This document shows, piece by piece, positions 23,719 through 31,745 of a DNA stretch of 38,638 nt. Numbering within the stretch: position 1 is the first letter of the stretch; every line of letters starts with the position of its first letter. The position numbers were made by a program, and so were the translations under genes. Under the pieces are notes generated by a model. It made no database searches and had not been told where the DNA came from. It worked only from the letters and a program-made list of their open reading frames with translations. Source of the DNA: an uncultured Bacteroidota bacterium (GTDB lineage Bacteria; Bacteroidota; Bacteroidia; Chitinophagales; Chitinophagaceae); contig CAIRTW010000303.1 of assembly GCA_903881585.1 (NCBI GenBank), positions 1 to 38,638 on the forward strand. The letters run 5' to 3'.

Positions 23719-26652
23719 CTATTTCGTTATAGTTATTTTTTGGGTAACTTCTTTGCCATTTGCGGTTATTGTGGCGGCGTAAGTGCCATTGGCCAACTCG
23801 CCGGCAGCAATAGATATTTTATTATTGCTGGTGCCGGAGAACTCATTTTTGTAAACCTCGCGGCCCACCATGTCATAGAGTTTTACAACGACAGGGGTAT
23901 TAATAGCCTGGTCGAACACAACATCAAACGAGCCATCGTTCGGGTTAGGAACAATACCAGCCGTCAATGGGCTGGTAGTTATTTCCTTGACACCAACACC
24001 ATGATTAATGTGAACAGTATCGGTGAAAGTGGCCGAGCAACCGCCAGCCTCTACAGTGAGAGAGATAGTATAAGTACCCGGTGTAAGCCAGTAAACAGAA
24101 ACAGGCCCGGCGCTGGTGGAAGAAGCAGGAGTGCCGCCGCCGAATGTCCAGGCATAGGTAGTGCCGCCGGGCGCGGAGCCGGTATAGCTGAATATTATTA
24201 CTGTATGTGTAGTAGCAATATGCAGAGACTCAGTGAATGACGCGGTAGGTGCCGCTGTCGGGATAATGCTGTTAATTGTGAAAGGCGTTCCATCGCCACA
24301 GGCATTTACCGGGGTTACGGTGATAGTGCCCGTGCCTGTGCCAATAGTAGCGGTCAAAGTGCTTGTGGCGCTTGTGCCACTCCACCCCACACCAGATACT
24401 GACCAAATGTAGCTTGTGGCGCCTGCAACCGCCGGAGTAGTAAACACCCCTGTAGTGCCTGAGCAAAGACTGGTTGGTACAACTATATTAGTTGCAGGGC
24501 CGGGAGGGGTGCCAGGCGTCACAGTGAGCGTATCAGCAGGGCCGGTACCGCAGCCGTTGGAGCCGGTTACAATGATCATGCCGGCACCCGAACCCACGGT
24601 TGCGGTGAGCGAAGACGTAGAACTGGAGCCAGACCAGCCGCTGCCTAACACCGTCCATGAATAAGAAGTGGGGCTGCCCGTAGCCGTTGTTGTAAATGTT
24701 GCGGTTGCTGCTCCTGCGCATACCGTATCCAAAGACGTTATAACTTCAGTTGCCTGTGGCAAAGCCGTAACGGTAAATGTATATAAAGGGCCAGCGCCGC
24801 AGGTATCGTTTGCGCCAACAGTGATAGTTGCGGTGCCGCTGCCTATTGTTACATCTATAGAATTGGTCGTGCTGGTGCCGCTCCATCCGCTGCCCGAAGG
24901 TGTTATGGTCCAGGTGTAGCCGGTTGCGCCGGTAACCGGGGTCACAGAATATGTGGACACAGTACCCTGGCAAGGTGAAGCAGCGCCGGTACCTGCCGTT
25001 GGTGCAGGGAGATAGCCGCAAACGCGTACATAAGCCCACCAGGTGTTCCAGGCATTGGCAGGGGTGGCTGGTACACTTTCCTGGATCGTCCAGAAATCAA
25101 GGGTATTAGTCGGGTCAATGCAGGTGCTTGAATAATCACCCCACCTGTTCTGGTCTCCGCCAAAGGTCTGGAAATAGGTGTTGAGACCATGCCGGTATGT
25201 GAATGGCGTCCTGAAAGTGCTCAGCCCATCCGAATTAAGATGTATGGCATAGGCGCAGCTTGGGTGAATGGCGGTGGATGAATGGGCGAACCCGATCAGC
25301 GCATCGTCGTTCTTGTTGGAAGCGATGGAAGGGAAAAAATAATAATCTGTTCCGGTGGCATCATCTATCAGGCCTACCTGTTTGGGCGTTCCTGTAGTAT
25401 CCAGTTGCCACCACATGGCTGATGCTCTGGTAGTAGTGCCACTGGCCGGCAGAAATGCGGTATGTGCGCACCACAGTTTATTGTTGCGCTGCGAGAAGTT
25501 ATTAGTCCTGTCATCGTTGGCCTGCAGCCTGTTTGTAGTGCCTAATTGTGGCGCAAAGTCAGATGTGGTGCAGGATGGGCAGTTTGGCGATGACCTCCAA
25601 TGGGTGGTTGTAGAAGGAGTAGCAACTGTAGACAGTGTGAGCGCACCAATGTTGCCGGTTATTTTATACAGCCGTAATTGCCCAGCGCCGCCATTCCAGT
25701 TTTCGACACAAAACATATTGCTCTCAAGAGTATCGTAAGTAAGGGCGGGGCAAATGGTAAATGAACCGCCTGTCGGGAGCAGTGAGCCATAAGATAAAGT
25801 GCCGCCAGACATCATTGTGATGTAATCTAAAACGAAAACTTCATCATTAAGAAATGATCCTCCGGCAGCCGCAGACGAGAAAAAGTTGCCACTGATGGCG
25901 ATCCACCTGTTATTAAACCCTACACATGGAAAATCCATCCAGGTGCCGCTGGTAGCTGACAGGTCGATCTTATACCTGTGCCAGGTACCGGTTGGGTCGC
26001 TGGTTGCAGAAACTGCTATGAATATTTGCGAGTGGTTGGTTTCGCCATAGGCATCCGCCATCATTATCCAGCGCTTGTAGTGCGGGTCATAATGTACCCT
26101 GGGGTCATATGCGCCGCCGCCAAAACTCTCAATACTGGTCCAGAAACCATCAAGTGAAACCGTGGATACAACTGCATGGGTAGATCTGAGCTCAATGGTA
26201 ACGGAGGTGTTTATGGCAGTAACGGCATACGTTTCATTAACAGACCCATGGGTATCGGGCGGGATAGACATGCCATCGGTGGTCTTAGCCAGGAACGAGT
26301 CATTTGGCGCGGGTGACACCGGCAGATATGCAGTATGGGGTGTGCCGCCGTGGCCTCCGGTGTTGGTCGTATTTCCATTTGATCCGCCAACCTCACCCAT
26401 AAACATACGAACGGTGGATGGATCTGCAACAGGATGGCTTGGTACAAATTCTCCCTCGTCGCCTTCATCGAAGGGGAATTTACGGTTTAATACAGGAGGG
26501 TGCGTTTTCTCATAATTAGCGATCTCCGTAAAATTGATGTCGCTTGCCTGTCCGGCATGTCCAATCTTATTAGAGGTTACCGTTTGAGCGGAAATTTTTG
26601 ATGAAAATAACAATGCGGTTAGAGCAACCAGTCCCAGGCCAAACTTATTCAT
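23719..26652 (-). CDS. T9SS cargo with unrecognised beta-rich head
   Basis: This 977-aa protein has a signal peptide (about 1-22, ending SKISA). The region of about 110-545 is a single large head, rich in W, G and aromatic residues, with DPRVHYDPHYKRWIMMADAYG and later FPSIASNKNDDALIGFAHS. It resembles a beta-propeller of sialidase- or exo-alpha-type layout, but I see no catalytic motif and do not name it. After CGYLPAPT come three repeats with GTGWSG-like cores, a true PKD domain (YTGSAPGGTTYAWTFGGGTP) and a type A sorting domain (AGIVPNPNDGSFDVVF). This tail is nearly the same as that of the neighbouring metalloprotease. It has its own promoter and terminator, so it is a one-gene unit. Confidence 0.85.
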   Translation of the reverse strand: MNKFGLGLVALTALLFSSKISAQTVTSNKIGHAGQASDINFTEIANYEKTHPPVLNRKFPFDEGDEGEFVPSHPVADPSTVRMFMGEVGGSNGNTTNTGGHGGTPHTAYLPVSPAPNDSFLAKTTDGMSIPPDTHGSVNETYAVTAINTSVTIELRSTHAVVSTVSLDGFWTSIESFGGGAYDPRVHYDPHYKRWIMMADAYGETNHSQIFIAVSATSDPTGTWHRYKIDLSATSGTWMDFPCVGFNNRWIAISGNFFSSAAAGGSFLNDEVFVLDYITMMSGGTLSYGSLLPTGGSFTICPALTYDTLESNMFCVENWNGGAGQLRLYKITGNIGALTLSTVATPSTTTHWRSSPNCPSCTTSDFAPQLGTTNRLQANDDRTNNFSQRNNKLWCAHTAFLPASGTTTRASAMWWQLDTTGTPKQVGLIDDATGTDYYFFPSIASNKNDDALIGFAHSSTAIHPSCAYAIHLNSDGLSTFRTPFTYRHGLNTYFQTFGGDQNRWGDYSSTCIDPTNTLDFWTIQESVPATPANAWNTWWAYVRVCGYLPAPTAGTGAASPCQGTVSTYSVTPVTGATGYTWTITPSGSGWSGTSTTNSIDVTIGSGTATITVGANDTCGAGPLYTFTVTALPQATEVITSLDTVCAGAATATFTTTATGSPTSYSWTVLGSGWSGSSSTSSLTATVGSGAGMIIVTGSNGCGTGPADTLTVTPGTPPGPATNIVVPTSLCSGTTGVFTTPAVAGATSYIWSVSGVGWSGTSATSTLTATIGTGTGTITVTPVNACGDGTPFTINSIIPTAAPTASFTESLHIATTHTVIIFSYTGSAPGGTTYAWTFGGGTPASSTSAGPVSVYWLTPGTYTISLTVEAGGCSATFTDTVHINHGVGVKEITTSPLTAGIVPNPNDGSFDVVFDQAINTPVVVKLYDMVGREVYKNEFSGTSNNKISIAAGELANGTYAATITANGKEVTQKITITK

Positions 26653-26669
26653 GAAATAAAAAATTTTGC

Positions 26670-26702
26670 CAAAGGTATTGGAATTAACATTTTGTGAGCA
26701 AA
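26670..26702 (-). promoter_or_regulatory. Promoter of the 977-aa protein gene
   Basis: On the minus strand TTTG (26702-26699), a 21-base spacer and TACCTTTG (26677-26670) match the Bacteroidota promoter. The predicted start of transcription is near 26663, about 11 bases before the ATG at 26652. Confidence 0.75.
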
Positions 26703-26795
26703 TTGTTGGGGTGTATCATTACATTTTGGGGATAAATATGGGTAAAATGGTACGATTATTCGCTCAATACGTCTTTTTTTGATGTATATGACATA

Positions 26796-26825
26796 CCAAA
26801 AGGGCGGCTTTAGCCCCCCTTTTGG
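26796..26825 (-). terminator. GC-rich hairpin after the metalloprotease gene
   Basis: CCAAAAGGG (26796-26804) pairs with CCCTTTTGG (26817-26825). GGCT/AGCC continues the stem after one mismatch, with a 2-base loop. No T run follows at once on the minus strand, although a TTTTTTT stretch is at 26774-26780 on the plus strand. It is a probable transcript end for the gene stopping at 26868. Confidence 0.55.
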
Positions 26826-26867
26826 GAAAATTCATTAAATTCGGGATAGGTGTCCCGGTGGATCAGG

Positions 26868-29800
26868 TTACCTGGTTATTGTTATTTTTTGAGTGATAAG
26901 TGTATTATTAGCATAAATAGTTACCGCATAAGTGCCGTTTGGCAAATTGTTGGCAGCTACAGATACTTTATTATTGTTATTAGGGCCAGTGAATTCATTT
27001 TTATAAACTTCGCGGCCCAGCATATCGTAAAGTTTTACATCAATGGCTGTGTTAACCGCCTGGTCGAACAGAACATCGAATGAGCCTTCATTAGGGTTGG
27101 GAATAATTCCGGCAGTTAGCGAGCCTGTAGTTAATTCTTTGATGCCAACGCCGTGGTTCACATGTATCGTATCTGTATAGGTTGCGGTGCAGCCTCCATT
27201 ATCAACGGTAAGTGAGATGGTGTATGTGCCAGAAGATGCCCAGTAAACGGAAACCGGACCGGCGCTGGTAGAGGTTGCAGGGGTGCCACCGCCGAACGTC
27301 CACGAATAAGTAGTGCCTCCCGGTGCGGAGCCGGTATAAGATTCGATGACTACTGAATGCGTGGTAGTGGTGTGTACTGACTCTACAAATGTGGCAGTAG
27401 GCAGCGGAGTGGGAATAATTCCATATAACGTAAACGATGCGCCAACACCACATGCATTTACCGGGGTCACAGTAATGGTTCCCGTGCCTGTGCCTACGGT
27501 AGCAGTCAATGAACTGGTAGCGCTGGTTCCGCTCCAGCCTGTGCCTGTTACATCCCAGATATAACTTGTAGCCCCTGCCACGGATGGCGTGGTGAATACC
27601 CCGGTGTTACCGGCGCAAAGAGCAGATGGCGGTACGATATTGATCGCATCACCGGGTATTGTAGCCGGTGTAACGGTCAGCGTATCGGGAGTGCCGACAC
27701 CGCAGCCATTATAGCCAACCACTATCAGTGTTCCGGTGCCACTGCCAACTACGGGTGTAATTGTTGAAGAGGAACTGGAGCCAGACCAGCCAGTACCAAG
27801 AACTGTCCATGAATAAGAAGTAGGAAGACCCGTTGCTGTAGTAGAAAAAACACCCGTGGATGAACCAACACACAATGGTGATGGCGCTGCAATGCTTTCT
27901 ACTGCAATAGCTGAAGGGGTAATAGTGAAGGTATAAGCTGCGCCGCCGCCGCATGTGTCATTAGCAGATACCGAGATCACTGCTACACCGGAGCCGGTAG
28001 TTATGTATGCAGAGTCGGTGGTGCTGCTGCCGCTCCAGCCGGTGCCGGTAATGCTCCAGTTGTAAGATATTGCGCCTGCTACCGGGTTAACTGAATACCA
28101 GCTTGAAGTACCTGTACAGGGTGCAGTAGCGGTGAGTGAAGGTGTTGGGGCTGGGAACGCAGGACAACCGGTGTACATACCTGTACCACCTCCCGACAAA
28201 TTGGTCATGAGCATATGGGCAAGATGAGTGCCGGTAGTGTCTGTAATAGAAAAGTGAGTAGTGGAGGCGGTGGTGCTATACGTGTAGGCGGCAAAGCTGC
28301 TGGCAGTTGCTCCGGGAAATCCGTCGATCGGGCTTGGATCAATTGGGCTGTTGGCTTTATAGAAAATATAGCTGGCCATTGGCGCTGCTCCGGGAGCGCT
28401 TCCGTCCACGTCAGTTGTATCCGCCGGAAGGAACGGGAAAATAACCTCAACAGGAGTGGTCGGGGCGGTCGTAGCATTGATGCTCCAATACCGGCGCATG
28501 CCATAATAGCGGCCGCTGAGGCCAGGTGTGCCGGTTGGGAAAGAGTTGATCGTATCTCCGGTGCCGGTACCCCAGCGCACTGTTGTATTGGCTGTAACTG
28601 AGAAGCCCGAAACATCGAGCGTACCTATGTTATTGCCGTTCTTTTTTACCATCAGCACCAGTGTGTCATCATTCTGGGCTGCTGTATTATTATCTTTCCA
28701 GTAGTAGGTGATGCCATTGGTCATGTCTGTGCATTCACGGTTTGCAGAGATCGTTCTGTTTGCCGAGGACAGCGCTATATATGGGTGATAAGAAGATCCG
28801 CAGGTGGATGAAAAGTGGTGCGCAAGGTAGTACCTCACTGTGTCGCCCGGCTGCTGGCCAAAGCCATTGGTGAAATTAATACCATCGCTGGTAAGGTGGC
28901 AATAGCTCATAATGGTACCGCCGCCAACGGGGTAAAGTGGTACCGGCGATGCGCAGGACCCTTCCAGTGTATAGCACCCATCAATAGCCGTAGATCCTGT
29001 GCCGGGAGGGTTCCAGCAGCACCTGTGTGTGTGCGGAGAACCTACCACATGGCCCATTTCATGAGTGATCACTTCCACGTCCCAGCTGAATGTAGGGAAG
29101 CTGGTAACACTGCTGTTATCCATATCGCAAAATGCATAGGACCCGAAAGAATCAGAAGAATGGTAGGTCTGGCACATAGCCTGCAGCCAGGCTACACCGC
29201 CAAGCGCTCCATAGCCGCCGTTGAGGCAGGTTGATGCAAGTATGGCAAGGTCGCAACCGTGCAGCACATTACCCGTTACATACCCGAATTTGTCAAGGAA
29301 GAGCACGGAGTTGGCGGTCGTAATATTGTTCCATCCATCAATAGCATTGTCCACCTGCACATATTTCAGGTCTATAAGTATGCCTTCGTTGCGGTATAGT
29401 GTGCTCTGGTTATTGAACAATGCAGTGAGATAGTTGGTAACGTTGGTAACACTGGAACCCTTGGTCTGGTAGAGCGCGTAATCGCCTACTTCAAATACAT
29501 TTACTTCCGTACAATTGTTGTAAACACTATCGCCTTCTATGGTTGTGGTCTTAGCTGTGCTGTGGCTTTCGTGTATGGGCAATCTATCGGTAGCGCAGCT
29601 TGGTCCCTGGTCTTTTATCTTCAGGTCGTTATCATTATAAAGCACATAATGCTCGTTGTAGTTGTAGTATTTCCCCACCATTACATTGGGTACCAGGTTG
29701 AGATTGCCAACGCCAGGTATAGATAAGATACCATAAACCTCATTGTGAAAGAAAGAAAAAGTGGCTACTGATCCGGGTATACCATGCACAACTCCGCTAT

Positions 29801-30200
29801 AGTAAACACCAGGAGTGTAGTTGTATACCTCATCCGAGTTAGTCCCCTTAACATGCACCTGGAAATCATTGCTTAAAAATTTATACTGCGCGAGATCAAC
29901 GGTATAGGTGCCGCCGTCAAAACCAGGAATAACCAGGCTGATGGCGGTGTAGTTATGCTGCATCAGGTCAGCAACGTGTGCATAATCTATGGTCAGCGGC
30001 TGTGCTTTCGTTACTTTTTGCAGCATTGCAGTCTTATCGTAAGTGTTATCTGGCTGCCAGATATTACTTACGGGTACAAAAGAGGTATTCTCCCTCACAT
30101 GGTTAATGAAGGTTTCGATCGGGGTATTCGTTTTTGCGTTCGCGCCTGTTGCCTGCAGGAAAGTTGTTATAAGCAAAATACATTTGAGTAGATTTCTCAT
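26868..30200 (-). CDS. Reprolysin-like zinc metalloprotease, T9SS cargo
   Basis: This protein is 1110 aa from the ATG at 30200; a longer form from 30266 would put a non-signal leader before the signal peptide MRNLLKCILLITTFLQATGANA and is rejected. A pro-region (about 25-215) resembles the M12B propeptide. The metzincin zinc motif HEMGHVVGSPH is at 380-390 and the Met-turn IMSYC at about 430-434, so the catalytic core is intact. Paired cysteines (HRCCW, GCYTLEGSC) surround the site. Three GTGWSG-type repeats, one PKD domain and a type A sorting domain (AGIIPNPNEGSFDVLF) follow, closely matching the next gene. It should degrade protein outside the cell or at its surface. Confidence 0.92.
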   Translation of the reverse strand: MRNLLKCILLITTFLQATGANAKTNTPIETFINHVRENTSFVPVSNIWQPDNTYDKTAMLQKVTKAQPLTIDYAHVADLMQHNYTAISLVIPGFDGGTYTVDLAQYKFLSNDFQVHVKGTNSDEVYNYTPGVYYSGVVHGIPGSVATFSFFHNEVYGILSIPGVGNLNLVPNVMVGKYYNYNEHYVLYNDNDLKIKDQGPSCATDRLPIHESHSTAKTTTIEGDSVYNNCTEVNVFEVGDYALYQTKGSSVTNVTNYLTALFNNQSTLYRNEGILIDLKYVQVDNAIDGWNNITTANSVLFLDKFGYVTGNVLHGCDLAILASTCLNGGYGALGGVAWLQAMCQTYHSSDSFGSYAFCDMDNSSVTSFPTFSWDVEVITHEMGHVVGSPHTHRCCWNPPGTGSTAIDGCYTLEGSCASPVPLYPVGGGTIMSYCHLTSDGINFTNGFGQQPGDTVRYYLAHHFSSTCGSSYHPYIALSSANRTISANRECTDMTNGITYYWKDNNTAAQNDDTLVLMVKKNGNNIGTLDVSGFSVTANTTVRWGTGTGDTINSFPTGTPGLSGRYYGMRRYWSINATTAPTTPVEVIFPFLPADTTDVDGSAPGAAPMASYIFYKANSPIDPSPIDGFPGATASSFAAYTYSTTASTTHFSITDTTGTHLAHMLMTNLSGGGTGMYTGCPAFPAPTPSLTATAPCTGTSSWYSVNPVAGAISYNWSITGTGWSGSSTTDSAYITTGSGVAVISVSANDTCGGGAAYTFTITPSAIAVESIAAPSPLCVGSSTGVFSTTATGLPTSYSWTVLGTGWSGSSSSSTITPVVGSGTGTLIVVGYNGCGVGTPDTLTVTPATIPGDAINIVPPSALCAGNTGVFTTPSVAGATSYIWDVTGTGWSGTSATSSLTATVGTGTGTITVTPVNACGVGASFTLYGIIPTPLPTATFVESVHTTTTHSVVIESYTGSAPGGTTYSWTFGGGTPATSTSAGPVSVYWASSGTYTISLTVDNGGCTATYTDTIHVNHGVGIKELTTGSLTAGIIPNPNEGSFDVLFDQAVNTAIDVKLYDMLGREVYKNEFTGPNNNNKVSVAANNLPNGTYAVTIYANNTLITQKITITR

Positions 30201-30312
30201 TGCTGGTCTTTGTTTTTTTTTTGTTATGTATTGTAAGAATGTGCTTACTCCGGTATATGGGCACATACACCTTGATTATCAGGTTAGGAGTCAACTAAAA
30301 GAAAGTAAAAAA

Positions 30313-30837
30313 CTAGATCCGGGGAGGGGGGATGTCAATAGAGCTGTTGCGGCAACAGGTTGGCGGCTCAACGAAGAGGTAAGCCATCGATGTTTCAGAA
30401 TAAGTGATCAAGGGGATTTTTATCCCTTCGCATAAGCATTTTATATCGTTTGGATTGTGGCAATGCTTTGACGAAAAATGATCCCCGGCATTAGCCAGGC
30501 GGTCATTCGTTGATCCGAAGTAATCTTTTATTACAGACACTATTGCCTCTTCATTGCTGTCGTGCAGTACGGAGACAAGAACAGTATCGCCAACGATGCG
30601 GTAGGACGAAATATCATAAAGATGGCCATTGTGCCATATTTCATCGTTGTGGGTATTAAATCCTTTTTTGGCGAGCCGTATGGTTTCTAATTTCGTGTTT
30701 TTTTCAGCAAGCGAAAAGTGGGCTTCGTTTTTCGCGGTTATTTCAGAAATGCTGAGGTAGGCGTAATAGAAAAATGACCCTGCTGTTAGTGTTACTAACA
30801 GAGCTATACTTATTATTATGGAAAATATGCGTCTCAA
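30313..30837 (-). CDS. Small anchored protein with Cys/His-rich end
   Basis: This 174-aa protein has one N-terminal hydrophobic segment (about 4-26), probably an uncleaved anchor or a signal peptide. The body has the pattern EIWHNGHLYDISSYRIVGD and SVLHDSNEEAI. The C-terminal part holds HCHNPNDIKCLC and later PTCCRNSSIDIPPPR. Small proteins of this general look occur near metal-efflux genes in Bacteroidota; I infer metal or redox binding only weakly. The start is TTG at 30837: no ATG is in frame before the hydrophobic segment, and a stop lies 11 codons upstream. A TAAATTTG box (30870-30863) is 26 bases upstream, which supports this start. It precedes the metalloprotease gene by 112 bases. Confidence 0.7.
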   Translation of the reverse strand: MRRIFSIIISIALLVTLTAGSFFYYAYLSISEITAKNEAHFSLAEKNTKLETIRLAKKGFNTHNDEIWHNGHLYDISSYRIVGDTVLVSVLHDSNEEAIVSVIKDYFGSTNDRLANAGDHFSSKHCHNPNDIKCLCEGIKIPLITYSETSMAYLFVEPPTCCRNSSIDIPPPRI

Positions 30838-31013
30838 TAGTAAAAACCGAAAGTCATTTTCGCAAATTTAAAGAATAGGAGAGTGATTTCCTGTTTTCCG
30901 TGGCAAATGCGGATTTTTTTGGGGTTAACGGTCACTGCCTCATTTTTCGGAGGCATCATTCAAAACCGGCGATCATTGCAAAGTTTCGGTAAGAGGTTGG
31001 GAATAGCGCATAA

Positions 31014-31041
31014 AAAAACGAGCCATGTGAGGCCCGTTTTT
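31014..31041. terminator. Terminator after the response regulator gene
   Basis: AAAAACG-A-GCC (31014-31024) pairs with GGC-C-CGTTTTT (31031-31041), with one A/C mismatch and a 6-base loop. A and T runs on both flanks make it usable in both directions. It lies 26 bases beyond the stop at 31068. Confidence 0.75.
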
Positions 31042-31067
31042 CTATATTATGTAAAGTCTGGTATCGC

Positions 31068-31475
31068 CTACCTGTTTTGTGAATAGGTGATCAGCCTTAT
31101 CGTTTCTTTGGTCAAAGGCTTGATGAGGTAATGTACCACGTTCTTATCGGCCTTTGCCTTTTCAATATCCCTTTTATCAACCGAAGAAGAGAGGATATAG
31201 ATCTTTATTCTTTGTTTAGTATCTGCATCCAGCTCATTGAAGCGCTCCAGGAATTCCCAGCCGTTCATTACAGGCATGTTGATATCAAGGAAGAGGATGG
31301 CCGTAGCATCGTTATCTGCCCCGGAATATTGGGTAGCAATGTGGTCGAAGCCCTCCAGTGGGTTCTGGAATGTTTTTACGTCTGCATCCTTTGCGATCTT
31401 TTCAAGTGTAACAGAACAGATCTTGTTATTAAATTCATCGTCGTCAATTACAATAAAGCGGGTGGTAACATTCAT
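31068..31475 (-). CDS. Single-domain response regulator (receiver only)
   Basis: This 135-aa CheY-like receiver has no output domain. The acidic pocket is DDD at 11-13 in VIDDDE, the phosphate acceptor is Asp64 in LFLDINMP, the switch Ser is in ILSSS at about 96-98, and the conserved Lys is Lys119 in IKPLT. All key residues are present, so it should be phosphorylated by a histidine kinase or act as a phosphorelay step. No kinase gene is adjacent, so its partner lies elsewhere. Upstream on the minus strand, GTTG (31615-31612), a 20-base spacer and TACATTTG (31591-31584) form a good promoter about 105 bases before the ATG, leaving a rather long leader. Confidence 0.9.
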   Translation of the reverse strand: MNVTTRFIVIDDDEFNNKICSVTLEKIAKDADVKTFQNPLEGFDHIATQYSGADNDATAILFLDINMPVMNGWEFLERFNELDADTKQRIKIYILSSSVDKRDIEKAKADKNVVHYLIKPLTKETIRLITYSQNR

Positions 31476-31583
31476 ACTAATGGAGTTAAGTGGTTTGTAT
31501 CCGGGTGAAAACTAAAGTTTAAATAGAAACAATAATAGCAATAATATTTGAATGCAAGGGCTTGAACATTCTAAAACAGAGAA

Positions 31584-31615
31584 CAAATGTAAAGATTTAC
31601 CGATAAAATTACAAC
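31584..31615 (-). promoter_or_regulatory. Promoter of the response regulator gene
   Basis: GTTG at 31615-31612, 20 bases, then TACATTTG at 31591-31584 on the minus strand agree with the Bacteroidota promoter except for one base of the -33 element. Confidence 0.5.
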
Positions 31616-31745
31616 GTTCACTGAGAAATATTAGAACCCCTTATGTTTTTTTACAGGTATTGCTGTTTCCCGCACATTTTATTTCTGCTTTACGGCCCCT
31701 GTTTTGCTGGCCAGAAAGGTTATTTTTGCCTAAATAATTTAATAG

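Noticed and set aside
30201-30266. Upstream start for the metalloprotease
   Set aside because: It would put 22 polar residues before a good signal peptide.
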